In this document: positions 47,301 through 56,800 of the stretch, in pieces
Numbering within the stretch: the stretch's first letter is position 1
Layout: the number at the start of each line of letters is the position of its first letter
Source: Isoetes taiwanensis
Lineage: Eukaryota > Streptophyta > Lycopodiopsida > Isoetales > Isoetaceae
Assembly: GCA_021234155.1 (NCBI GenBank)
Contig: JAJEKV010000040.1
Span: 8,123,161-8,187,160 of the forward strand
Reading direction: 5' to 3'
Length of the DNA stretch: 64,000 nt
Notes under the pieces: generated by a model
Database searches by the model: none
Seen by the model: only the letters and a program-made list of their open reading frames with translations
What the model was told of the DNA's origin: nothing
Translations under genes and position numbers: made by a program

Positions 47301-47439
47301 CAACTCTGCTTTCATCAGCGGTCCACAAAGGAAGTTCAGCAATTGAAACAGGTTCATCGTCTTGATCTTCGATATGAAAGCTATCCACAAAATCTGTGTT
47401 CGAAGGATTTTCGTCATCAGAAGAATCATCCAGAGCCAT
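38400..47439 (-). CDS. EDM2: EDM2 homologue: PHD-finger protein with methyltransferase-like domain
   Basis: Nineteen exons, listed 5' to 3': 47439-47159, 46858-46715, 46623-46527, 46350-46124, 46054-45952, 45880-45785, 45618-45407, 45341-45228, 45138-44755, 44658-44523, 44439-44338, 43251-43159, 42994-42953, 41989-41879, 41771-41700, 41218-41100, 41003-40946, 40674-40530 and 40051-38400. They join in frame to 4188 nt, 1395 residues plus stop, all with GT-AG introns. Domains: EDM2-type N-terminal region with W-x-I-R-L-G-R-P (1-170), acidic tract (about 200-232), Cys/His-rich PHD cluster (about 236-387), FGRHFT (about 645-655), DFCCGAND (680-687), NPPFG (743-747), PLYFWSRKDY (821-830), then a charged Arg/Ser/His-rich tail of 550 residues. 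The arrangement and motifs match Arabidopsis EDM2. That protein binds histone marks, acts with EDM3 and IBM2/ASI1, and promotes distal polyadenylation of RPP7 and other genes with heterochromatic introns. Nuclear by family. No lesion seen. Exact ends of exons 10 and 18 are the least certain. Confidence 0.92.
40787..40908. mobile_element. Hairpin MITE-like element inside EDM2 intron 17-18
   Basis: Lies in the intron 40675-40945. The left arm (AAAGCCCTTATGGACTT ... GTGTAAGGGGCGAGGT) is the near-perfect reverse complement of the right arm (ACCTCACCCTTACAC ... AAGCCCACAAGGGCTTTTT). A GC-rich loop separates them, and the flanks are AT-rich. This makes a stem of about 45 bp. No coding capacity. Likely a small non-autonomous DNA transposon or foldback element; no target duplication was proven. 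Confidence 0.65.
41990..42952 (-). other. Intron of EDM2
   Basis: A 963-bp GT-AG intron between the 14-codon EPGDM exon and the DFCCGAN exon. It contains a short duplication (AAGATAGTACATTCTCCT twice, 42238-42300) and a GTGT/CACA-rich segment near 42820. No gene or clear transposon was recognised. The counterpart in the plus-strand copy is 623 bp. Confidence 0.75.
43252..44337 (-). other. Intron of EDM2
   Basis: A 1086-bp GT-AG intron between the exon ending ...GSK and the exon beginning DTLKIY. No coding relic was recognised. The plus-strand paralogue has a 707-bp intron at the same position and phase. Confidence 0.75.
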
Positions 47440-47465
47440 GTTTGGTAGAAACTAAATAGAATGAG

Positions 47466-47486
47466 CTAGGGTTTATATCTTATATA
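47466..47486 (-). promoter_or_regulatory. TATA-like box and telo-box near the EDM2 start
   Basis: On the minus strand, TATATAAG (47486-47479) lies about 40 bp ahead of the ATG, followed by AAACCCTAG (47474-47466). The latter matches the plant telo-box AAACCCTA, common near transcription starts of growth-related genes. The short gap to the ATG would leave a very short 5' leader, so the TATA assignment is tentative. Confidence 0.45.
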
Positions 47487-47529
47487 TGAAACTATCAAGA
47501 TCGTGTCGCGCCCTTTTTGCAGACCCAAT

Positions 47530-48559
47530 ACGTGTCGATATTCTAAAAGGCTTGCAAATCTCACGTGCAATCATGTTATTATTGCAAAAAGAAAAGCAGG
47601 CAGACAGAACCAAATTGTCACAAGGACATTCCATTGTGAAGGTTGTCCATGAAATGCATGGCCATCAAACATGCATATAATAAAAAAATCAAAAACAACC
47701 ATAGAACATATGATCCATTTTGCAATGTGTATACATCAATGTGTATACTATAGCAGATTCAATACATCAAAACGAACCTAAACATTATACACAAAAGAAA
47801 CAGTATACCCCTTCCAAAAGCATACTAAAACCTAGATTTTTGCGTTCTCATTTTTTGGCTTGTTGAGAAATTTTTCTGCAGACAATAAACCCTCAAACCT
47901 TCGATAAAATCCAAAAAGGTTTTCCACCCACCGGGAAAACCAAATTTAAACAAGAGATACTGGCAAGCACAATAAGCATGATAGCATGTACATACATAGA
48001 CAAGAGAAAGGTGTATGAGCATTAAAGCAACATAAACAAGGGCCAAATGGGATGGTATAATTCTTCTCTATGAACTGCATCTTGCATTTGCCTTCCAACT
48101 TATTAATTCTTCTGTGACAAGTATTGGGGGTTGCGTATGTGACATGCCCAAACCCAACATGCCCAAACCAGGCCTCCAGATTAGATTTTGCTTAAACCGG
48201 CAAAATGCCGTGCTTTGTTACTACTTACCAGATTTTTCAGAAAATATCCTCTAATTTGCCAGATTTAACAAGCATTTTAAAAAATTTTGACCAGAAATTT
48301 TCCGATATTTATTAAAGAAACCAGATTTTAACAACTTCAACCGGAAATTCTGGGGAGGAATCCCCCTAATCTGGAGCCCTGGCCCAAACCCATTACCTAT
48401 AGCAGAGGAAATGGTGACATTGGGGGGCGTGTTGTCACGTGTTTAAGACCACGTGATGGGCATATTTGAATTGAAGGCCCAAGTGGGATCTTCATCTCAA
48501 CATATCTACTACTATAAACAAGGTACCAAGGCCTATGGATTGCAATATTTGATTGTTTT
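47530..48559. other. Intergenic region upstream of EDM2
   Basis: AT-rich DNA between the EDM2 promoter and a LINE fragment. No gene recognised. It includes a diffuse segment near 48180-48370 with repeated CCAGATTT(T)A and AAATTTTC motifs, of unknown origin. Confidence 0.4.
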
Positions 48560-49285
48560 CTATATTTGGGATTCTCTCCTTATTTTCTTTTCATACTTCT
48601 CTCTTTGTTCCTTTTGTTCTCTCTCTATATTCTCTCTACTATCTATAGTTTTTCTTCTCTAGCTTGACATTCACTCTCTATCTCATCTCTATTCTCTACC
48701 TCTTCTCTCTAATCTCTCTGCTACAGGAGCTGTTGCTGCTTCTTCAACGACTGCTGAGTCTGATGTCGTTCCTGTTGCCTCTATTAATGCTCCTACACCG
48801 CCACCTCCCACCGCTCCTACTGTTGCTGCTTCATCTCCTGCTTCTACACCATATATTGCCCCCTCTGCTGCCACTACAACCTCGTGCGAGTCAAACAGGA
48901 ACTGCGCTTACGTATGGTCTCCTGGAATTATCGGGGCTTCCCCTTGTAGAAAACCGTTGCTGCAGGTATGAATTTCGTCTTCTTTATGGAGACATGGGAG
49001 GATGCAGAGCACAGGCTATGAGATCTGTCCGGCTATTACCATTACTCATTGTGCAATCAGTCCACGGACAAGCAGGGACATGGTGCTATCGCCTGCCACT
49101 ATAGAACAACCTTGGCACCATCAGTCTCCCTACAAAATATAGACAGAGCACAAAAGACTAGGTACACATGGATGTATCCTATTGAACTTAATTTTCAAGC
49201 CTTCTGTACGCCTTTTATTGTTTGGGTCCCAAGGCCAATTTGGTCTCCATGGACATTAAAAACCTTATCTATCTATCTTCTATCT
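48560..49285 (+). mobile_element. LINE-A-related element, internally deleted
   Basis: Starts with a long pyrimidine-rich leader (TCTC/TTCT, 48570-48720). An open Pro/Ala/Thr-rich ORF1 end follows, then an endonuclease start in another frame (V-S-W-N-Y-R-G-F near 48918 and F-F-M-E-T-W near 48980). It then jumps to the family 3' end (GGCCAATTTGGTCTCCATGG near 49232) and a TATC-type tail. Most of ORF2 is missing, so this is a deletion derivative. Confidence 0.65.
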
Positions 49286-49530
49286 ATATTTTTAACTTTC
49301 AATAAGTCGGTGGTGGAGATTGAGTTTTCTACAATTATTAAGAGGTTGGGAACTAATAATGCATGAGAGTGTATCTCCCAAGAGTTTAAAGAATATGTTT
49401 CTTCCAAGGTGCTCAGATGGCATATTTTACCAATCTCATTGTCAAACCTATGATTAAGTTGACCATTTAGGCTCGCATATTAAGGTATTCTGAGAGAACT
49501 TGTCATGCGTCGCTGTTGATGCCTACTTGA
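49286..49530. other. Short unassigned spacer
   Basis: AT-rich DNA between the LINE fragment and the next open frame. Nothing recognised; it may belong to the element that carries the gag-like ORF. Confidence 0.3.
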
Positions 49531-49944
49531 GTGGATGCTTATATTTTTTTGAAATTTCTCTTTGGTCATCTCGTCTTTTATGATGCCTTCAACTTCCTCC
49601 CTTTCAGTCCATCAAGTTGTTGGCAAAAAAACTTTGTTCTAATTATGTTTGAGAGTAGTGATGCAGTGCACTCTTTGGTTTCTAGAGGAATTGACCCACT
49701 TGGTGGGAATATATCTAATGTACGATCACACTCACGGTTTTACAGGTTGATTTATTGCACTAAAAGATGCCTTTACTGGATTTTTCCTAATCTTCCTCCA
49801 AATCTAATGGCTCATCAGTTTTTAGTAGCAATTGCAACTAAACTTGATTTGTGCTTTTGTGCCAGTGGACTCGCCTTACCAAATTGTATAGTTGTGAAGA
49901 GTAGACATTGGTATAAGAAGTTGGATCTTAAGCCTTACAGATAG
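49531..49944 (+). CDS. Gag/ORF1-like protein fragment (possible DUF4283-type)
   Basis: An open frame of 137 codons. The section V-L-I-M-F-E-S followed about 40 residues later by W-I-F-P-N-L-P-P-N-L and L-V-A-I-A-T-K-L has the spacing of DUF4283-type domains in plant retroelement gag/ORF1 proteins, where a hydrophobic strand is followed by W-x-x-x-P-x-L-P and a K-I-A-S-x-L-G-like helix. Further 3', another frame ends in S-S-S-R-G-R-G. Probably a degenerate retroelement ORF rather than a host gene. The similarity is from memory of the family pattern and is weak. Confidence 0.35.
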   Translation: MDAYIFLKFLFGHLVFYDAFNFLPFSPSSCWQKNFVLIMFESSDAVHSLVSRGIDPLGGNISNVRSHSRFYRLIYCTKRCLYWIFPNLPPNLMAHQFLVAIATKLDLCFCASGLALPNCIVVKSRHWYKKLDLKPYR

Positions 49945-50219
49945 TCGAGATGGCCCCTTGTTTCACGATAAGAAGGTCTTTGCGAAAAGCGTCGGGGGCA
50001 CTTTCGTGCCTGTCCGGGCATCTGCTCAACCTTTCCCTTCTTCTCAGGTTCAAGCTCCCATTGTTGTTTTTTCATCTATTCATGAAAGACGTTCTACCTC
50101 TAGTTTCGATGGTGTCATCCTTAGCACCATCAGATGCACTTATTGTTTCCTCTACTCTCCATGTTGATGCTTCTTCTTCTTCTCGAGGCCGAGGGTTGTT
50201 ATGGTGATGGTCTTAATCT

Positions 50220-51280
50220 TAGGTGTTTTAAAAGTGATGGAAGCGGAGTCCAGTGCAATTAGAAGAAGCGGAAAAGAAATCGCTATGTATCATACCTCAT
50301 GGGCAATCTTGCCTAAAATGCATTAGTACGGCATGATAATTTGATGTCTATTATTGATGATCACCATCTCAGTGTGAGAACATGTTGATGCATTGATGAG
50401 GCCGATGCGCCTCAAGGTGGCCTGAGCTCTAGGTTTTTAGGTTCCATGTCGCGATTCTCTTGTCGTATCTTGATTTTTCTTGATAATGGAGTCGTCACAA
50501 TAGATGTGATTTTGACAATTCTATAGTTTTCTGAGTTTGTACCAACACTTTCAAGCGCGTAAGGAAACTTGTAAAACAATATTTGAAGCTAGTGCATTGT
50601 TATCAGTCAACCACGTAATGAAAATTTATGCATCGAAACCTCAAGTGTAAAATAGAAAAGTGTAAAGTAAGCATTGATTGGAGCTTGATCTCTTACCTAA
50701 GACTGCTTCAATCACCGTAATAATAGAACTCAAGACTCTAGCTCTGCAGCGTACAAAATAATAATGGCTTATCGGGGAGCCATCCCTTGCCAAATACATG
50801 GTACCCTCAGAGCATAGAAATCGCCTAGAGCTAAAGGCTGAGAAGAAAACTGTTGTATTTGGATCCTTCGATATCTTTGAAGTGGAACATTCTTCCTTAG
50901 TGCATCTTAGCTTCTTCCACAAGGTGAGCTTTGGCGGTAGTGGGGATCCTCTAACCCTAGGATGCCTTGACCAAGAAAATCACGCGCCGATCTAGAATTA
51001 GTGATCTTGGCGAATGCAGGCGTGACCCTGAATCAAATGCGGAATGTTTGATTTGCAGGAAGTGACATACACAGCGGACATACTGCTTATAATTTTATAA
51101 TATAATATATAATAATATGTACTAGAAAGGGCCGGAGTGCCTGCGCCCTTCCATTTCGGCCCCTCAAGGAACTTTCCTTATAGATTTGGACATCCTTGGC
51201 ACTATTCCTCGGATGTGCGAGGCCTGCATGTATCCACAGCAATAATATTCCATCTATGGAATGTTCTTACATTGCCAGTT
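50220..51280. other. Region without a recognised gene
   Basis: Short frames only. Text at 50640-50960 has an open minus-strand frame of 93 codons with no domain I can name. The composition resembles decayed retroelement DNA. Confidence 0.35.
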
Positions 51281-51289
51281 GTGGCCCAC

Positions 51290-51850
51290 ATACCGCGTAC
51301 ACACCCTCATTACTACCAATTGCAAACTATCACATTGGGAGCTTATTCACACCTACTACCAATTCCAAAGTATCACCCATTAGGAGTTTACTCATACCTA
51401 ATATCAATTCCAAAGTCTCACCCATTAGAAGCTGACTCACACGTACTACACTATCAATTTCAAACTATCACCCATTGGAAGCTTACTCACATCTACTACC
51501 AATTATAAAGTATCACCCATTGGGAGCTACCTACAACTACTATGAATTCTAAAGTACAACACCTATATGTTTAAGAAACTTCCCATGTTACTTAACATCT
51601 ACTACTCAACCACCCATGACGGGCTTACTCATGCTTATTACTAATTACAAAGTATCACCTATGAGGAGCCTACTCACATATAGTACACTCCATAACACTT
51701 GATATTCTTATTCATACTTGCTATCAATTCCAACTACCAATTTCAAACTATCACCCATTGGAAGCTTACATACATCTACTATCAATTCCAATGTATCACC
51801 CATTGGAAGCTTACTACATCTACTATGAATTCAAAAGTGAAGAAAATTAA
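51290..51850. repeat. Degenerate minisatellite, about 50-bp unit
   Basis: At least eight imperfect copies of a unit with CTACTACCAATTCCAAAGTA, TCACCCATTGGAAGCTTACT and CACAT. Better-kept units lie at 51345-51530, and the array becomes patchy towards 51850. Read directly from the sequence. Confidence 0.8.
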
Positions 51851-52440
51851 TGTGAAAGAACAATATATTTAACAATGGTCCAAACTATTGTTACTATCGA
51901 AAATGATGAGCATTGATTGCTCAATTTGTTCCGATTAATTAGGATGACGATCAACTGTGACTTTTGACAATTTAGAGCACAAGCATTTTCGCATTATCTG
52001 GGAACTTTATCAAAACCTCCGACATCTGTCCGGATCATCGCTAACATTTTACATAATGATAGAGTCTGGCTTGTATGCACCGGACCGACCTCTGTGAGGC
52101 CGGAATGTAGATGGCTGATCTTGCCCATTCATCTATAATCTGTCTTCAAGCTATTTGATATCTCACCTACTTTATATTTTAAGCACCATACTGTCTATAA
52201 TTGAATCAACCCAATATAGCTTATCCCTAAAATTGTCAAACGTTCAACCTTTTTCTATATTAGGTCTTGCAACCATATAATCTAATGGTAGCTCCCTTTA
52301 AACAACTTCTACCCATGATCATACTCTAGCTCATCAACTTGTACCCATGATTATACTCTAGCTCATATTCAAATATTTCAATATATCTTCATACTAGCAG
52401 TTGTTTTTCAATAATATTACATGACCTCATTCTACAAATT
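51851..52440. other. Region 3' of the copia relic, no gene
   Basis: AT-rich. A segment with AGCTCATCAACTTGTACCCA or similar appears twice (about 52310-52375). It could contain the 3' LTR of the adjacent copia relic, but no second LTR was found to prove this. Confidence 0.3.
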
Positions 52441-53015
52441 CCCGCTGCATGTAATATTTCCTTATTTGATGCACTATATAGAATTCCTGAGTTTTTGAAA
52501 TCTTCCAACAGACAAAGCTTTAGTTAATATATCTGCCACCTTCTCATCAGTGTTTATGTATGTCAAATGTAACAAATTTCAGCGTAGGCCTCTGCGAGAA
52601 ATTGAAGTTCATTTCTATATGTTTTTGATCTTTCATTAGCCGCGAGTTCTTAGACATTGCTATGCGGTGATCTTGTGATTCTTTGTGATCAAGCATCGGG
52701 TAATGGAAATACGCGCAGAGTGCAATATTCCCTTGCTTTTACATTTTCAAAATCTGGTGCTCTCCTCCGATAGCAAGGTTACATATGTATCGGAAGTGGA
52801 TTTTCTCGATCCCCTCTAATCGGCATCCTGTATACTTTAGAATCATGTGTCATTTGAGTTGTATTTTATTCTAAAATCAATTGTCCCCTTTAAATACCTT
52901 AGTATTCTCTTGGCTGCAATCCAATATGTTCTTCCAGGATCATGATTGTATCTGCTAAGTATGTTTATTGCAAAGAAATTTGTAATATGGGGCCTTTGTG
53001 CATTTTTATACATGG
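52441..53015 (-). pseudogene. Ty1/copia retrotransposon pol fragment (RT end and RNase H)
   Basis: On the minus strand, from about 53010: R-P-H-I-T-N-F-F-A, N-I-L-S-R-Y-N-H-D-P-G-R, A-A-K-R-I-L-R-Y-L-K-G-T and D-A-D-W, then near 52670 M-S-K-N-S-R-L and K-H-I-E-M-N-F, and finally A-D-I-L-T-K-A-L-S (near 52510). These are the end of reverse transcriptase and the RNase H domain of Ty1/copia polyproteins in the right order. Stops and frameshifts inactivate it. LINE-C copy 2 cuts it off at about 53016, and no RT core is found beyond. Confidence 0.8.
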
Positions 53016-55135
53016 GAGCTTCACAGAGTTGATGCCCTCTATACCGTGCATGATAAAATTGAATGGTTGGTGAAGGCCTTACTGCTTAGCGGCCCGGTAG
53101 ATGCTTTAGCCCCGCCGAAGAAGGGACATTCCCTCGGAACCCCCACAGTTTGGCTGTGGCGAGAGATGTAAGGCTCTAAAAGTCGATATCGCAGCACCAT
53201 CATAGATCCACGGCTCGACAGCAGGAGGGCCATTAGGGACTATAAGGCATTCTTGAAATCAAAAAGCATCGCTACATTCGCGGGCGCCAAGGCGTGTTTG
53301 ATCTGGCGATGGTGAGGAGCCAAAGCCTTTTGGTAAGAGTCTTGCTTATAGGGCATCAACCACACGGCAATGTTACTGCATAGTGGAGACAGACAGCGGT
53401 TGGAGGTTGTATATGACCCCGAGGGCGATATTTGAGGTACGAATCGGTAGGAGAAACACTCTGACTTTCCGAGGAGGAGGACACGAGAGTCTTAGGCATC
53501 TTGCTAATGGTAAAACAAAGGCTTGCGAGGACCCGGTGAAATGGGTGGGCCGGCTTGCTTTCCGAGGCCTTTGACATGGATAATCAATCGGGCCATCGAG
53601 AGGGCCTCCCCACTTGAGGGAATGGATGGTTAGCAAGGTCACCCTATTCATAAAGGCAGGAAGTAGGGATGACTCCACCAACTTCTACGAAGTATGATGT
53701 CATGAGTGAGCGTTACTGCTTAAAACTTATAGTGCAAAAGATTGTCTTTGGAGAAGAAGTTAATACAATGGGGTGAATAGTGCGGTTGGCGAGTTTTAAT
53801 ACATATCCACCTGAGTGATCATATTTTCTCTCGAGATTCTTATGGAGCTAAGCAATTACGGTAACTTGACTAACGTGGATTTTAAGATGGCGTATGATCA
53901 CGGTCCCTCGGGATTTTGTTGTGGCAATGCTTGCGGCTGACTACATGTCCACGGAGTTCGCGAGAATGCCATCTAAAATCTATGGCCGGAATATGTACCA
54001 CTGCACCAGCGTCGGATCAGGTGAGAGCGATGCAGAGTAGGTGTTCATGAGGGATCCATTATCTCTAAGCTTTTGGACTCTATATTATTAGGAAGTTGGA
54101 ACCTAGATCTGAGAACATGGAGGTGGTGGCCAGTTGCGGGGCATATCTGATGATGGAAATATCGCAGGGCGATCACCGGGCTTATTGTCCCATATAGCTA
54201 GAATTATCGCGGGGAATATTGGATGCTCTCGATTCGATTACGTGACATGGCGGGGAATGGCCAGATCCAGGAGAAAACCAATTTGTGATCTGTCTGCTTG
54301 CTGACATGATATCGGACGCTTCTATTAGAGGGACAAAGGATGAGTTATGGGACCTTTAAATTATCTTGTGGCGTCCCCACTCTATATGAACACTTTACAC
54401 CATGTCAGTCGGAGCATTCCCATCGATAGGCTGGCGGGGAGCCATCCACGACCCCAATCCGTAATGGAATGAGCCCGTAGGGAAGAGTGGATGTGGTAAG
54501 TCACCGTCTCTCGCCGGATTAGAGCCTATCTGCTTGAGCGTGGATAAACATAATGAGCACATAACACAATATATCAGGCTACAATCACCTCGAAGGGTGT
54601 GACACATCATGAACATCATTAAGAGATATCAACATCGACATAAGCAAATGAAAAGGGAGATCCTGCCAAAGCTGCCGGACTCGAGGGGTAGAGATCGTGA
54701 CTGAGCCTCAAAGTCATTCTGCGAATGAGAATTCATGGTAAAATGGATTTGGTGGCGGCATAAATTTAGCAGCAGGAGTAGTCCACTCCATCGCTCCAGG
54801 TGCACACTTCTGATGAAAAGTATTGGGACTTGGCGGAAGTAGCTGCTGGGTGGCGAATTGCCGGGAGGCTACACCTCTTGGGATCTCCCAGCCGAAGGCG
54901 AGGAAGAGAGTTGCCTCTCCTCACGAAGGGATGCCATCCGCAGTGGCCTGAAGCCCTTTGCCCTTATTGACTTGAACTCAATGGAAGGTGGCGCATCACC
55001 TCGAGTGTGTCGAGGCCATTACCTTGCCCGCCGCGGTGACAAAGCCATTAAGCCTATTACGAGACGTGGAAGGCCTTACAAAGGGGTGGTCAGGTGATGA
55101 GACAAGTTCCTCTTGTCAATGACCTAGCCATACAC
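53016..55135 (+). mobile_element. LINE-C copy 2, GC-rich and decayed
   Basis: Parallels 26020-27950: GAGTTGATGCCCT, a GGAATGG(C)TTGGTGAAGGCCTTAC-like string, the GCCGAAG...CCTCGGAA segment and V-D-F-K-x-A-Y-D near 53878. Both copies are on the plus strand and full of stops. The left junction directly abuts the copia relic, so this LINE inserted into, or was joined to, that element. The right end is approximate. Confidence 0.65.
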
Positions 55136-56800
55136 CACAACGGTGAGAATCTCGTACGAGTAGCATATAATTAAGAGACTAGTGGTACTATCTAGGATCA
55201 TCTGCTGCGGCTTTAGGTCTCTACCCCCTTCCACAATACATGGAGTCCGCGAGTGAAATACGTAACATCGGAAGAATAGAGAATAACATCAATCTATCTA
55301 CCCTAACATCTAGAGTTAGGTTCGTTTGATAGGACTTATGATCTACCGGGGATCTATAAGGAGGCCTCTAAGAGTTGATCTAACATACTAAACCAACCTA
55401 TTGCGCCCAAAGGCGGCTTTGCACAACAAAGGTATTTGGATACACGGTCCTTGACACGCCACGATCCGGTGATCATACTCGATCTTGATGAAGATGGGTA
55501 CTGTCGATAATCTGTTGGCAAATCCACTTTGGAGCTAACGATAGAATTGGAGTCCGGACTTGGCGAAATGGCCCAAGAGAACCCTAAATCTTTGAGAATG
55601 GAAAAGACTCTAGGAAACCCTAAATGTCAAAGATAGAAAGGGTTTAAAAGGTTATAGCCCTTATATAGACCCTTTCTAGATAGGTTAACCATTTTGGCCA
55701 AATGGATTCATCACCATTTGGAAAATGGGGTTCAAGGGGTTTTGTTGTGTATGTTTTTATTAACATGCACAACATTGAGTTGCCCCCTAGGTGCAACTCT
55801 TGGCTAGGTGCAGCGTTCCTTAGCTCTCAAGTATGTAATAAATACATGGCGTATGCGTGTGGCGATGTGATATATTATCGTGGGAGGCGTATGGTATGCT
55901 GGAAATGACTTGATCGCGTCTCGGCATCAGCAGAGATTTGCATATCTGCAATTACATATACTACACATAGGATTTATAACATGATTACCTCGAGGTAATA
56001 TTAACATCTAAAGGTCGTGCACTAATTAAAGAGGCTCTTCGTCCTCTACTTCATCATCTATTATTCACAAAATTTACGACATTATCATCAATTATAGTTC
56101 AAATTTCCCTAATTAATGTTCATATAGTCTCCTCACAACACATTCGTGAAATTAGTATTGTTGCCGAAGGTCTTAATGAATGCCATCTTCACGCGCTCAA
56201 ATCCATATTGGCCTGCGGGTTCAACCTATCGATGTCATTTAATTATTATAAGGAGGTTGGTTGTTAGGGGAACCACCCATTAAATATAATTACATGGATG
56301 CAAGGCATATCTCGACATAGGAAGGTTATGTTTCTTCCATGCGTGGCGATGGAGACAGCAGCCTATCATGCCTATATGCCACTCATGCCTACACCTTTAG
56401 CGCGTGGAGGGATAGTGTCCTTCCAGCGTAGAGTGAAGAATGGGGTCCTCGCGTATTAGGCATTATTGACCAAGGTGCTTTCCTATCGTGCATACTGAAT
56501 GGCCTCTTATCTCTCAAAGATACTTGCCAGTAGAGATGAGTAGACTTCTACTCTACCTAGGTAATGGGGTGTGACTACCGCCCGGTGTGAGCGTACGACC
56601 CTTGCGACTGCTCCATGAATTGAGTCGCGCTCAAATCGGTGTGGCACCGGTGGCGTCTTCAGTAAGTGCTTCCCTTCCATGAGTATTGGAGGGTACGACC
56701 TTCTTGTCTTCTTATAAGCTCTGTCAGAAGGACTTGAGGGGCGATTCAAGATGTTAGATAGTCATTTCCAGCGTATATTGTCTCAATACTTCCCTTTGGA
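55136..56800. other. Region without a recognised gene (possible LTR sequence)
   Basis: No coding feature. Lies on the 3' side of the minus-strand Ty3/gypsy relic, where its 3' LTR would be expected. The short AACCCTAAAT-containing repeats near 55580-55640 are the only local pattern seen. No matching second LTR was identified near 61000-63000. Confidence 0.3.

Noticed and set aside
48664-49104. A 146-codon Leu-rich plus-strand frame suggestive of a membrane protein
   Set aside because: It arises from the pyrimidine-rich LINE leader; another frame carries the Pro/Ala-rich ORF1 end and the endonuclease start.
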